DNA of 22,833 nucleotides, from the NCBI GenBank assembly GCA_977017575.1, contig CDRNVI010000232.1, positions 1 through 22,833 on the forward strand, in the 5' to 3' direction. The position numbers were made by a program, and so were the translations under genes. The DNA is from Paramoeba atlantica (Eukaryota; Discosea). The notes below the pieces were generated by a model. It was not told the DNA's origin and made no database searches. It saw only the letters and a program-made list of their open reading frames with translations. Positions 1 through 9,092 of the stretch are shown here, in pieces; position 1 is the first letter of the stretch, and every line of letters starts with the position of its first letter.

Positions 1-492
1 AGGATTACCACATTATTTACTGGACTTTTTTTGTTTGCAACGATCATGGTTAGCGCCCAAGATATTTCAGAACATGCATTAGGGCTCCGACTTGGGGACA
101 GTGATGGTTTTGGGGCGGAAATTTCCTATCAAAAATCTATAGGCCGTTATAACCGGGCCGAGTTTAACCTTGGTTGGCGGGACAGTCGGAATTTTGATGC
201 TTTTAAGTTATCCGGTGTGTACCAGTGGGTGCATCAATTGGATGGAAATTTTAACTGGTACTACGGTGTAGGTGGCGGTTTGGGAAGTGTAGAATTTGAT
301 CCCATACCCGGAGGAAATGACAATGATGGCCTTTTTGTATTTGCCGCTGGGGATATCGGGGTCGAATACAATTTTGACATCCCTTTGTTACTTTCCTTGG
401 ATTTTAGACCTGAAATAGGGCTTATTGGATATGATGGATTCAACGATGATTTCGATTTTGACATTGCCCTAGGGATTCGATACCAATTTTGA
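1..492 (+). CDS. Secreted outer-membrane beta-barrel-like protein, 5' end cut by window edge
   Basis: The frame is open from base 1, so the real start lies one or a few codons to the left. The first residues form a signal peptide (hydrophobic TLFTGLFLFATIMV followed by SAQ), the usual flavobacterial cleavage context, giving a mature protein of about 145 residues. The rest is rich in Gly, Asp and aromatic residues in alternating strands (for example WYYGVGGGLGSVEF) and ends in the aromatic terminus RYQF, typical of small outer-membrane beta-barrels. No enzyme motif is visible. The role is unknown; an outer-membrane or periplasmic structural protein is inferred only from the signal peptide, the strand pattern and the terminal Phe. 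A strong terminator follows at once, so it ends its transcription unit. Confidence 0.7.
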   Translation, partial: RITTLFTGLFLFATIMVSAQDISEHALGLRLGDSDGFGAEISYQKSIGRYNRAEFNLGWRDSRNFDAFKLSGVYQWVHQLDGNFNWYYGVGGGLGSVEFDPIPGGNDNDGLFVFAAGDIGVEYNFDIPLLLSLDFRPEIGLIGYDGFNDDFDFDIALGIRYQF

Positions 493-512
493 TAAGTAAG
501 AACAAATTGTTG

Positions 513-547
513 GCCCTTGACGTTTAAGAAAAGTTAAGGGCTTTTTT
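513..547 (+). terminator. Rho-independent terminator after the barrel-like gene
   Basis: A 9-bp stem (gcccttgac at 513-521 pairing with gttaagggc at 533-541, with one G-T wobble) is followed by a run of six T at 542-547. It lies about 20 bases after the stop codon of the upstream gene. Confidence 0.8.
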
Positions 548-590
548 ATGCCACAAGTATTAAATACCTTAGCGACTTAAAATAGCTAGA

Positions 591-1698
591 ATGAAAAAAA
601 TATTGACGATTACTTTGGGGGTCTTGTTTTTGGCTTCATGCAATTCAAAACCGGAAGGTTTCACCCTGAATGCCACTGTTACTGGTGATTTGGACAATGG
701 TACCCAAGTTTTCTTAAAAACAACAGATTCTGTGAATCAGTTGATTGATGTTGATACAACCACCGTGGAAAATGGTGCCTTTGCGTTCACAGGTTCGCAA
801 AAGAGCCTAAGCTGTACTATATTTTTGTTGAATCCAATAGAGGTAACGTACCCTTGGTTTTGGAAAATGGGGATATAGACCTAAGATTCCAAAAGGATAG
901 CATGAACTATGCCCGGTTAAAAGGTACGTCTCAAAATGATTTCTTTATGAATTTTTGGGCGAATCCAGAAAACTTTCTGAGCGTGCAAGATCCATGCAAG
1001 ATGATATGAGGGTGGCTGCACAGCAGCAAGATACCGCTTCGGTTACAGCACTTCGGGAAGAGTACATCGAGTTTCAGGATGAGGTAAAAACTTTCAACAT
1101 TGATTTTGCCCGGGAAAATCCAGATGCCCTTATATCCGTGTTGATCATCAGCAACCTAATGATGAGCAAGGCGGTTCCCAACCAGGAAATCAAAACACTC
1201 TATGAAGCACTTTCACCCGAAATGAAGGCTTCCTCCCCTGGCTCAAGATTAAAAGAGCAATTGGATAAGAACAAATCAACGGAGATTGGTGGCGTTGCCC
1301 CAGAATTTTCTGCACCCACGCCAGATGGCAGTACATTGGCGCTTAGTGATGTTAAGGGCAAGGTGACCCTGGTCGATTTTTGGGCCGCATGGTGTAGACC
1401 TTGCAGGGCAGAAAACCCAAATATAGTTTCCGTTTACAACAAATACCATGAGAAGGGATTAAATGTTATCGGGGTTTCTTTAGATACACGTGCCGAGGAC
1501 TGGACAAAAGCAATTGAGGCAGATGGATTGGCTTGGAACCACATCTCAAACCTAAAACGTTTTCAGGATCCCGTGGCTCGCTTATACAACATCAATGCTA
1601 TCCCAGCTGCATTTCTTTTGGATGAAAATGGAGTTATCGTTGCCAAAGATTTACGTGGACCGGCTTTGGAACAAAAGGTGGCTGAACTTCTTAATTAG
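591..1698 (+). CDS. TlpA-family thiol-disulfide oxidoreductase lipoprotein (frameshifted in this sequence)
   Basis: The start at 591 gives a lipoprotein signal (MKKILTITLGVLFLASC, lipobox LASC), so the protein is probably membrane-anchored in the periplasm. The N-terminal third resembles the DUF4369-type domain common in Bacteroidota TlpA proteins. The C-terminal half (from about residue 235) is a thioredoxin fold with the active site WAAWCRPC and the cis-Pro region NINAIPAAF. Expected activity is reduction or isomerisation of periplasmic disulfides, perhaps for cytochrome c or oxidative stress. The reading frame is broken twice: near 797 (an A run one short, within cgcaaaagagc) and near 953 (a T run one short). 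Allowing for these gives about 369 residues, normal for the family. Conserved sequence continues on both sides, so sequencing error is more likely than a pseudogene. Confidence 0.85.
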
Positions 1699-1722
1699 AA
1701 TTCAAAAAACAAACATGTGTAA

Positions 1723-1752
1723 AGCCGAAGGTTACCACCCTTCGGCTTTTTT
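1723..1752. terminator. Bidirectional terminator between tlpA-like gene and rhomboid gene
   Basis: A perfect 9-bp stem agccgaagg (1723-1731) / ccttcggct (1739-1747) is followed by T's to 1752 and has a short A run just before it. It sits between two convergent genes and can serve both strands. Confidence 0.85.
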
Positions 1753-1765
1753 GATTTATCCCTTA

Positions 1766-2416
1766 TTATATTTTCCCCATCTTCTCCAAAACAAAAAGAA
1801 TAAGAATGGGTATGGCCAACAAGACCACAATAAAAGTATCGGTTGCAAAGAGTTCAGGTCTAAAAAGCAAAGTCGTTGCATAACCGCCGATTGCCCCACC
1901 AAAATGCGCAGTATGCCCTATATTTCCCAATCTGCTTTTCATACCATAAATGGAGTACAGTAGATATGCAATCCCCAGCACATAGGCAGGTACAGGGATG
2001 GGTATGAACATAATCCCCAAGCGCATATCTGGATTAAGTAAAATTGCGGCATATAGAATTCCGGTAACAGCTCCGCTGGCACCCACTGCGCTGTAATAGG
2101 GTTCATTTTTGTGAAAAAAAAGCGCCAAAAGGCTTCCCCCTACAAGGCTGATAAAGTAAATAATCAAAAATTTTCCGGCACCAAACGAACTGATGACCAC
2201 ATTGGCAAAAAAATAGAGCGTGAACATATTAAAAAACAAATGGGATATGTCCACATGCAGAAAACCAGAGGTCACCGCTCTTTCCCTTTGTCCAGCTTGT
2301 ATTCCGCCTATGCTAAACTTATATCGGTCAAAAAAAACAGCATCTTTAAATCCCCGTAAAGAGATTAAAATATTGGCCGCAATGATAGCAATGGTAGCGG
2401 CGTGCAAATTGTACAT
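1766..2416 (-). CDS. Rhomboid family intramembrane serine protease
   Basis: Intact 216-residue membrane protein with about six hydrophobic segments. It carries the rhomboid catalytic elements: the HLFFNMFTLY motif in the second membrane segment, the nucleophile serine in GASGAVTG (about residue 115) and the catalytic histidine in AHFGGAIGG (about residue 170). Rhomboids cut substrate membrane proteins within or near the lipid bilayer; the substrate cannot be told from sequence. It is transcribed divergently from the acyltransferase gene, with only about 50 bases between start codons, and converges on the TlpA-like gene. Confidence 0.93.
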   Translation of the reverse strand: MYNLHAATIAIIAANILISLRGFKDAVFFDRYKFSIGGIQAGQRERAVTSGFLHVDISHLFFNMFTLYFFANVVISSFGAGKFLIIYFISLVGGSLLALFFHKNEPYYSAVGASGAVTGILYAAILLNPDMRLGIMFIPIPVPAYVLGIAYLLYSIYGMKSRLGNIGHTAHFGGAIGGYATTLLFRPELFATDTFIVVLLAIPILILFVLEKMGKI

Positions 2417-2435
2417 AGGCTATAAGGTTTGGGCC

Positions 2436-2453
2436 CAAATATAGCTATATTTG
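2436..2453. promoter_or_regulatory. Palindromic divergent promoter core (two overlapping TAnnTTTG -7 words)
   Basis: The 18 bases caaatatagctatatttg form a perfect palindrome midway between the divergent starts at 2416 (minus) and 2469 (plus). Each strand reads TATATTTG, matching the Bacteroidota -7 consensus TAnnTTTG. TTTG-like words lie on either side but at about 13-14 bases, shorter than the usual -33/-7 spacing, so the -33 elements are uncertain. It may also be an operator. Confidence 0.5.
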
Positions 2454-2468
2454 CCACAAGATTTACGT

Positions 2469-3560
2469 ATGCAATTAGTAGTTTTTCATCCTTGCCTATC
2501 CCCTACTCTGGTTGATTTCCAGACTTCCATTTAGAATACTTTATTTCATTTCTAATATTGTATATCAAATGCTTTACCATGTCTTCGGTTATCGAAAAAA
2601 GTGGTTCGAGGAAATTTGGCATTGGCATTTCCAAATAAAACAAGTACAGAGCGTTTAACCATCGAGAAAAAGTTCTACAAACATCTTTGTGATATGTTTT
2701 TGGAAATGGTAAAAACATTGGGAATCAGTAATGCACAAATGAAAAAAAGGTATGTTTTTACCAATGTGGAAGAGGTTATACAGTTTGAGAAAAAAGGTAA
2801 AAATGTAATGATAATGATGCCCCACTATGCAAGTTGGGAATGGGTTTTTTCCTTAAACTCTCAACTAAGTTCCAGGGCATATGCGATATACCAAGCCATT
2901 CAGAATAAGCACTTTGACAAATTGGTGCGTGATATCCGTAGTAAATACGGCACAACACTCATTCGGACTAATGAAAGTCGGAAAATAATAAACGAAGCAA
3001 AGACAAGTGGTCAGTTGATTACCGTTGGCATTATAAGCGACCAATCTCCTATGTTGAATAGGGCGAGACATTGGGCCAAATTCATGAACATTATGGTTCC
3101 AGTTCATGTTGGCGGGGAAGAGCTTTGTAAAGAACATGATATTGTACCGATTTATCTTAAAGTTAAAAAACTAAAACGCGGGTACTATCAAGGTACTTTC
3201 AAGGTACTTGCCGAGAAACCCAGAGAAGTTGATAATTACAAAATATCCGAGGCATTTTTGAGCGAGACGGAAAAATCGATTTATGAAGCACCCGAATATT
3301 ATTTTTGGACGCATAAAAGATGGAAGCACAAAGACAAAATGCCAAAGAAATTTCTAAACTCACCCGGTGCCCATGCCGGTAAGAAAAGCAATTTAAAAAC
3401 CCTTACATTTTTATTGCTTTTGTTTTCGGTTACCTACTTTTTGAAACACCATAGAATCCTGGCCTCAGACCGGCCTGGATTTGGAAAAAGTCGTCCGTTG
3501 AGAAAGAGAATCATTTTATCGTTTGGAGTCAAGAAAAACTGGTTAAGGAAATCCTATTAA
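2469..3560 (+). CDS. LpxL/HtrB-like lysophospholipid (lipid A) acyltransferase, frameshifted
   Basis: The protein matches flavobacterial lysophospholipid acyltransferases: an N-terminal membrane helix (MQLVVFILAYPLLWLISRLP once the frame is restored), then YRKKVVRGNLALAFP, the HX4E catalytic motif HYASWE (about residue 118), ISDQSP and the C-terminal WTHKRWK typical of LpxL. It should transfer an acyl chain onto lipid A or a related lysolipid at the inner membrane. ATG 2469 is chosen because it restores this N terminus. Reaching it needs one fewer T in the run at 2481-2485 and one more A in the run near 2595-2600. The tail after about 3345 (MPKKF) no longer looks like the family and contains a DRPGFGKS stretch, so the true stop may be earlier. 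Confidence 0.8.
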
Positions 3561-3590
3561 GTTGGGTGGGCACGGATTAAATTCTTCTAT
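3360..3590 (+). pseudogene. Possible alpha/beta-hydrolase fragment downstream of the acyltransferase
   Basis: Within the atypical tail, the frame encodes a hydrophobic segment (LTFLLLLFSVTYFL) followed by HRILASDRPGFGKSRPL. This resembles the strand-loop after the oxyanion region of alpha/beta hydrolases (typically DRPGFGxS). After a frame change near 3500 the text continues as EKENHFIVWSQEKLVKEILL SWVGTD and stops near 3591. There is no nucleophile elbow or catalytic His. It may be a decayed or truncated hydrolase gene, or a coincidental match. Confidence 0.3.
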
Positions 3591-3659
3591 TGATAAGTTC
3601 CGCAAAGTTGTTGGTCTAAATTAAATGGGAATACTTAACAAATTCCATATACTTCCTGT

Positions 3660-4653
3660 ATGGAAATTTTATCGACACTTTTGAACGAGGTTCTAGGCTT
3701 TTTAGGAATATCCCAAGTTTTGGAAATCCTCAAAACCGGTGACTATGCCGCATTTAGAACTTATGAAGGAATAGCATCACTTATATATCCCAATAATACC
3801 ACTACTCTTATTATTGGAATTGGCTGTAGGATTGATCTACAAGAAACCGCAGATCAAGGTCTACAAAGTTAATTTCCTGATTTACATATTCAATCGGTTT
3901 GTAGGACGGTTTATTTCTATCGCTATGGTCGCCTTCAGTATTGGTGTTTTTAGTGCTTATGCACCTTTTAAAACAAGTAACACCTGGTATTGGTTCATCT
4001 ATGCCTACATCGTTTGGGAGCTTGGTCATTTTGTGTATCATTATTTAGGACACAAAGTGCGGCTTTTTTGGTGTCTGCACTCTACCCACCACGCTCCAGA
4101 AGAAATGAACCTATCTGTAACCCATGCCCATTTTTTCTTGGAGGCTCCCTACGCAGACATCATCAGAACCACCGTCTGTATCCTTCTTGGTGTACAGCCT
4201 GAACTTTTGTTTACCGTTATGTTCATTGATGGTACGTATGGGGCCTTTATCCATATTGGAGAAAATATGATCAAGGATGCCCGTTTTGGTTTTTTGAACA
4301 AATTGATGCTCACTCCGTCGCACCATCGAGTACATCATGCAAGAAACCCGTTGTACATGGATACCAATTTTTGTAATCTTTTAAACATTTGGGATAGGGT
4401 GTTTGGTACCTATCAAGAAGAGCAAAGAAATGTTCAAATAGAATATGGGATAACCCGAGAAATGGACTCCGGAAATTTTATGGATGTATATTTTGGTGAA
4501 ATCACCGCTTTGGCAAAGGATGTTATAAAAGCACCAGGACTTGGGAACAAACTGCTTTATTTGGTCAAGCCGCCGGGGTGGAGCCATACTGGCGAACATA
4601 AAACCGCAAAGATGGTCAGGAGTGACTACCTAAAAGCTGGGCCTGGAGTTTAA
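3660..4653 (+). CDS. Membrane fatty-acid hydroxylase / sterol desaturase family protein (one frameshift)
   Basis: About 330 residues. The family's di-iron histidine boxes are all present: HFVYH (HX3H), HSTHH (HX2HH) and SHHRVHH (HX2HH), plus a further HAHFF. Several membrane helices surround them. Relatives hydroxylate or desaturate lipids such as sterols, carotenoids or fatty acids using two iron atoms and O2; the substrate here is unknown. The N-terminal part (from MEILSTLLNEVLGFLGISQV) and the main part lie in different frames. Removing one C near 3788-3791 joins them as YPIIPLLLLLELAVGLIY, which fits the family's first membrane segments. The ATG at 3660 is therefore the likely start and the gene is probably intact in the organism. 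Confidence 0.88.
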
Positions 4654-4720
4654 ATTTTTCTTAAAGTTTGGACGTTGGCTGTTTTGTTTCCTAAATTGAA
4701 CTTAATTCAAAAACCAAGAA

Positions 4721-5260
4721 ATGAAACAGTTAATCACCTCCCTCTTCTTACTTTGTAGCATATTATCCTTTGGGCAAAAAGACAATACCGTCTCCAAGGA
4801 AATTGTTGATGCCATTAAACAAGACGTTTGGATTCCCTTTATGGAATCGTATGTAGAATTGAACCCCAATAAGCTAAAATCCATTCATTCCCAGGAAATT
4901 GTTCGGGTAACCATTGACCAGAATGAGATTAAATCGGGTGAAAGCTACCTGGAACATTTTGGTGGTTTCTTGGTCAATGTAAAACAACGTGGAAGTAAAG
5001 TGGGCATTGCCTTTGCCATTTTATCCACCGCTATTGATAAAAGTGAGGAAATGGCCTACCAAACTGGCTACTATCGCTTTAGCTCCCAAGGTAAAAAGGA
5101 TGACGAAATGGTGGTTCGAGGCTATGGTTATTTCAACGTTGGCCTAAAGTTGGAAGATGGAATATGGAAAATATGGCTAGACTCGGATAAGAAATCGGAC
5201 ATCTCCCATTCAGACTTCAGCAAACTAAAAACCCTTTACGAAATAGAAGGACCTTCCTAG
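4721..5260 (+). CDS. Secreted NTF2-like/SnoaL-type hypothetical protein
   Basis: Intact 179-residue protein with a clear signal peptide (MKQLITSLFLLCSILSFGQ). The mature part has a helix with WIPFMESYVELNPNKL, then a beta sequence ending in the GYFNVGLKLEDGIWKIWLDS pattern seen at the end of NTF2-like/DUF4440 folds. Such proteins often bind a small ligand in a cone-shaped pocket; catalysis cannot be claimed. Its TAG stop overlaps the TAG stop of the convergent glmM gene through the shared palindrome ctag (5257-5260), so the two genes have no intergenic space. Confidence 0.7.
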   Translation: MKQLITSLFLLCSILSFGQKDNTVSKEIVDAIKQDVWIPFMESYVELNPNKLKSIHSQEIVRVTIDQNEIKSGESYLEHFGGFLVNVKQRGSKVGIAFAILSTAIDKSEEMAYQTGYYRFSSQGKKDDEMVVRGYGYFNVGLKLEDGIWKIWLDSDKKSDISHSDFSKLKTLYEIEGPS

Positions 5261-6647
5261 GCCAGCCCTGCAACTTCTTTTATTTCTTCAATAATCCGGT
5301 CTGCTAACCCATCTGCTTCTGCTTGGGATTTAGCTTCCGTGTAGATTCGTATAATGGGCTCGGTATTTGACTTGCGCAAGTGCACCCAGTTTTCCGAGAA
5401 GTCAATTTTTACCCCATCTATGGTGGATACTTCTTCTCCTTTGTACTTATTGTACATGGCTTCTAAAAGTGCATCAACGTCCAACTCCGGGGTAAGTTGA
5501 ATTTTCTTTTTGCTCATAAAATAGCTGGGGTAACTTGCTCTTAATTCAGCTACTGTTCCTCCTTTTTCTGACATTAGCATCAAAAACAACGCGGTCCCCA
5601 CCAAGGAATCACGTCCATAATGGCTTTCGGGATAAATAATTCCGCCATTGCCCTCTCCACCAATAATGGCTTGGTTTTCCTTCATTTTGGTCACCACGTT
5701 TACTTCACCTACCGCTGCAGCTTCATACGTACCTCCATGTTTTTGGGAGATATCTCGTAGGGCTCTGGAAGATGATAAATTGGAAACGGTATTACCTTTT
5801 GTTTTACCCAAGACATAATCTGCACAGGCCACCAAGGTATATTCTTCCCCAAACATTTCTCCATCATTGCTAATGAATGCCAAGCGGTCCACATCTGGGT
5901 CCACTACGATCCCAAAATCCGCCTGCTCTTTAACAACCATTTCGCAAATATCTCCAAGGTGCTCCTTTAAGGGTTCAGGATTGTGCGGAAAATGTCCAGT
6001 GGGTTCGCAATATAGTTTAACCACCTCTACGCCCAATTCCTCCAAGAGTTTTGGGATGGCAATTCCGCCAGTAGAATTTACACCATCTACAACTACCTTA
6101 AATCCGGCTTTTTTGATGATTTCCTGGTCAACCAAGGGTAGATTAAGTACTTCGTCTATATGGATATCGATATAGGAATCGTTTTTGGTGATAGTACCTA
6201 AATCATCCACTTCTGCAAAATTAAAATCTTCTCTTTCTGCCAATTCCAGTATAATTGCTCCTTGTTTGGCGTCCAAAAATTCACCCCTTTCGTTCAAAAG
6301 TTTTAGGGCATTCCATTGTTTAGGATTATGACTTGCGGTCAAAATAATTCCTCCGTCCGCCTTTTCCAAGGGCACCGCAATCTCTACCGTAGGTGTCGTT
6401 GACAATCCTAAGTCAACTACATCAATACCAAGTCCAACCAGGGTGGACACCACCAAATTTTGGATCATTTCCCAGATAACCGAGCATCACGACCAATTAC
6501 AACGGTCAAATCGGTCTTTCCAGAATATTCTTTTAGCCAGGTACCATATGCGGCCGCAAACTTAACGGCATCAATTGGGGTTAGGTTATCATTGGTTGTT
6601 CCTCCTATGGTTCCTCGAATTCCAGAAATGGATTTGATTAGCGTCAT
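5257..6647 (-). CDS. glmM: Phosphoglucosamine mutase (one frameshift)
   Basis: About 463 residues once one A is added to the run near 6470-6474, where two overlapping frames meet (ends ARLSGK, resumes MIQNLVVSTL). Phosphohexomutase signatures are in order: SGIRGTIGG at the N terminus, the phosphoserine loop TASHNPKQWNALK, the Mg-binding DPDVDRL, the sugar-binding GEGNGGIIYP and the phosphate-binding RKSNTEPIIRIY near the C terminus. It converts glucosamine-6-phosphate to glucosamine-1-phosphate for UDP-GlcNAc, and so for peptidoglycan and lipid A, in the cytoplasm. A phosphomannomutase-like specificity cannot be fully excluded. It is transcribed divergently from the AcpH-like gene. Confidence 0.9.
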
Positions 6648-6665
6648 GTGTTAAAAAAGTTTTTG

Positions 6666-6673
6666 CAAATATA
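6666..6673 (-). promoter_or_regulatory. Candidate -7 promoter element for glmM
   Basis: On the minus strand the word is TATATTTG, matching TAnnTTTG, and ends about 19 bases before the glmM start at 6647. No convincing -33 TTG was found at the usual distance. Confidence 0.4.
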
Positions 6674-6734
6674 GAACGCTGTTGGCGATTCCATGTTTCG
6701 AATTTGTAAATTTCAACTGAAAAAAATTGCACTG

Positions 6735-7329
6735 ATGAACTTTTTGGCACATATCTATCTTTCCTTTGATGACAAGGAAATTACCTTGGGCAATTTTCTT
6801 TGCGGACCACATACGTGGAAATAAATTCAAACATTTTCCGGAACGCATCCAAAAAGGAATCTTGTTGCACAGGGAGATAGACACATACACCGATTCTCAT
6901 CCCATAGCCAAACAGAGTAGCAAAAGACTTCATAAAAACTACAGCCATTACAGCAGAGTGATTGTGGATATTTTTTATGATCATTTTTTAGCAAAGAATT
7001 GGATGCAATATTCCTCAACCCCTCTTCAAGATTATGTAGAGAATTTTTACGACCTCTTAGAGGATAATTATTCCATTTTGCCCTTGGCCACCCAACGAAT
7101 CATGCCCTACATGGTTGCAGACAACTGGTTATATAGTTATGCTGACCTTAAAGGTATTTCTAAAGTGTTGGACGGAATGAACCGAAGAACCAAAAACAAA
7201 TCCAAGATGAATTTTGCCATTTTTGACTTGGAGGAGCATTACAGTTCCTTTGAAAATGAATTCACCAGTTTTTTTGAAGAATTGATTACCTTTTCCCGAG
7301 AAAAATACAATTCCTTATGCGAAAATTAA
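6735..7329 (+). CDS. Acyl carrier protein phosphodiesterase (AcpH-like, DUF479; one frameshift)
   Basis: About 197 residues, starting MNFLAHIYLSF at the ATG at 6735. The family's metal-binding and conserved elements are present: NFLAH at the N terminus, ADHIRGN, HREIDTYTDSHP and SRVIVDIFYDHFLAKNW. AcpH removes the 4'-phosphopantetheine arm from holo acyl carrier protein in the cytoplasm, linking it to fatty-acid synthesis. The first 17 residues lie in another frame; removing one T from the run near 6791-6795 joins GNF to FADHIRGN as in relatives. Its end overlaps the start of the next gene by 13 bases, suggesting co-transcription. Confidence 0.85.
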
Positions 7330-8959
7330 TACTAGTACTCCCACTCTTACTGTTCCTACATTGTAAAAAGCAACCCGCAACTCCAACCGGATTGGTTACC
7401 GAAAAGGCTATGGTGGTCACCGCACGGAAAGAAGCATCTGAAATTGGTTCCGCTGTCATGCAAAAAGGAGGCAATGCTTTTGACGCCATGGTGGCAACTG
7501 AACTTGCTTTGGCCGTTGCCTATCCCTTTGCTGGAAACTTAGGTGGTGGTGGATTTATGGTGTATAGAAAAAATAACGGTGATGTTGGTGGACTGGATTA
7601 CCGGGAAAAAGCTCCTTTATCCGCCCATAAGGATATGTACTTGGACTCATTGGGCAATGTAATCCCCGATATGAGCACGATAGGAGCTACCGCAGTAGGC
7701 GTTCCTGGTACAGTTGCTGGAGTAATGGCGGTTCATGAGAAGTTTGGCTCCTTACCCCTATCCGAATTGTTAAAACCAGTAGTTGCCTTGGCTGAAAAAG
7801 GGGTTGTGGTCACCCAAAAACAGGCTAAAAGATTGGAAGCGTATAAAGAACGTTTTGTACAAGTAAATGGGGACAGCACCAAGTTTGCACAGGATATTAA
7901 AGCTGGAGATACCCTTAAGTATCCGGCATTGGCCAAAACGCTAACTAGTATTCTCGAAAAAGGAAAAGATGGATTCTACGCAGGTGAAGTAGCTCAGAAA
8001 TTAGCCACTTTCATTCAAGAAAATGGGGGATTTGTAACTGAGGAAGACTTAGCAAAATATGAAGCCATATGGAGAGATCCTATTGTTTTTGAGTATAAGG
8101 ATCTTAAAATGATTTCCATGAGCCCTCCCAGTAGCGGCGGGTTACCATAAATCAAATATTTAAAATGATGGAGCCCTACGACATAGCCAAGTTTGGGCAC
8201 AACTCGCCAAAGGCCATACAACTTTTTACGGAAGCTTCAAGAAGAGCTTATGCCGACCGGAACTATTTTTTAGGCGATCCTGATTTTGTGGATATCCCAC
8301 TTGAGACCATTTTAAACGACACCTATTTGGAAGAACGAATGCATGATTTTTCCTTTGATAAAGCTACCCTATCTTCAGACGTTAGTCATGGAGCAGTAGA
8401 AATCGTTGAAAGTATGGAAACCACCCATTATTCCATTGTCGATGCCGATGGGAACGCCATTTCTGCCACCACAACCTTAAATGGAGGTTATGGGTCCAAG
8501 TTGTATTCCGCTGAACTGGGCTTCTTTCTAAACAATGAAATGGATGATTTTAGCGCAAAACCTGGAGTGCCTAACATGTTTGGACTTATAGGTGCGGAGG
8601 CCAACAGTATTGCCCCTGAAAAAAGAATGTTAAGCAGTATGACCCCAACTATTGTAGAGAAAGATGGAAAACTATATATGGTGGTTGGAACCCCAGGCGG
8701 GTCAACCATTATAACGGCAGTGGCCCAGACCATTCTTAATGTTTATGAATTTAACTTAAGCATGCAGGAGGCTGTGAATGCCCCACGTTTCCATCACCAA
8801 TGGTTACCAGATATGGTCATTTTTGAACCAGAAGGTTTTCCCGAAGCTCTCAAAACTGGGTTAAAGTCCAAGGGGTATATCATTAACGAAAGTAGAACTC
8901 CAATCATAGGAAAAGTAGATGCCATTCGCGTTTTGGAAAACAATAAACTAGAAGGCGGG
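7317..8959 (+). CDS. ggt: Gamma-glutamyltransferase lipoprotein, 3' end lost at the chimeric junction
   Basis: About 548 residues are present. The start overlaps the AcpH-like gene and gives a lipoprotein signal (LILVLPLLLFLHC), so the enzyme is a periplasmic lipoprotein. Landmarks are NLGGGGFMVYR, YREKAP in the large subunit, and the autoprocessing/catalytic site ETTHYSIVDADGNA, whose second Thr becomes the N-terminal nucleophile of the small subunit. GGYGSK, SSMTPTIV and GTPGGSTIITA follow. It transfers or hydrolyses the gamma-glutamyl group of glutathione. One G is missing near 8136-8140, splitting the frame (resumes VTINQIFKMMEPYD). The protein runs normally to IRVLENNKLEGG and then changes to mitochondrial sequence. 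The family's usual last residues (GADPRG-like) and the stop are absent. Confidence 0.9.
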
Positions 8960-8965
8960 TTGTAT
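8955..8965. other. Chimeric junction: flavobacterial chromosome to protist mitochondrial DNA
   Basis: Up to 8959 the plus strand encodes the conserved GGT end (LENNKLEGG). From 8960 the minus strand encodes conserved Nad1 (ERKVMGYIQ), cut just before the expected RRRGPN. Base composition, coding strand and genetic code all change here. There is no repeat, tRNA or mobile-element end at the point, and at most one base of shared sequence. Confidence 0.9.
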
Positions 8966-9079
8966 ATAACCCATAACTTTTCTTTCAAAAACTGTAAAAA
9001 TAACTACAGTTACTAATACAGGTACTATTAAAATTAAATATTTTAATATTGTTATAATTAAAGTTAACAAAAAATTCAT
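8960..9079 (-). CDS. nad1: NADH dehydrogenase subunit 1, N-terminal 40 codons only
   Basis: From the ATG at 9079 the minus strand reads MNFLLTLIITILKYLILIVP and on through VLVTVVIFTVFERKVMGYIQ. This is the first membrane helix of Nad1 followed by the family hallmark (usually ERKxxGYxQxRxGPN). Nad1 is a membrane-arm subunit of complex I next to the quinone site. The gene is cut by the junction at 8960, after exactly 40 codons. It starts 13 bases after the nad11 stop, so the two are surely co-transcribed. Too short for a standard ORF cut-off, it is recognised by the conserved motif. Confidence 0.88.
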
Positions 9080-9092
9080 ATTTTAAAATCTT

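Noticed and set aside
591-1698. Two separate genes in the tlpA-like locus
   Set aside because: The intermediate frame encodes the expected linking sequence (KLYYIFVESNRGN region), so it is one gene with two indels.
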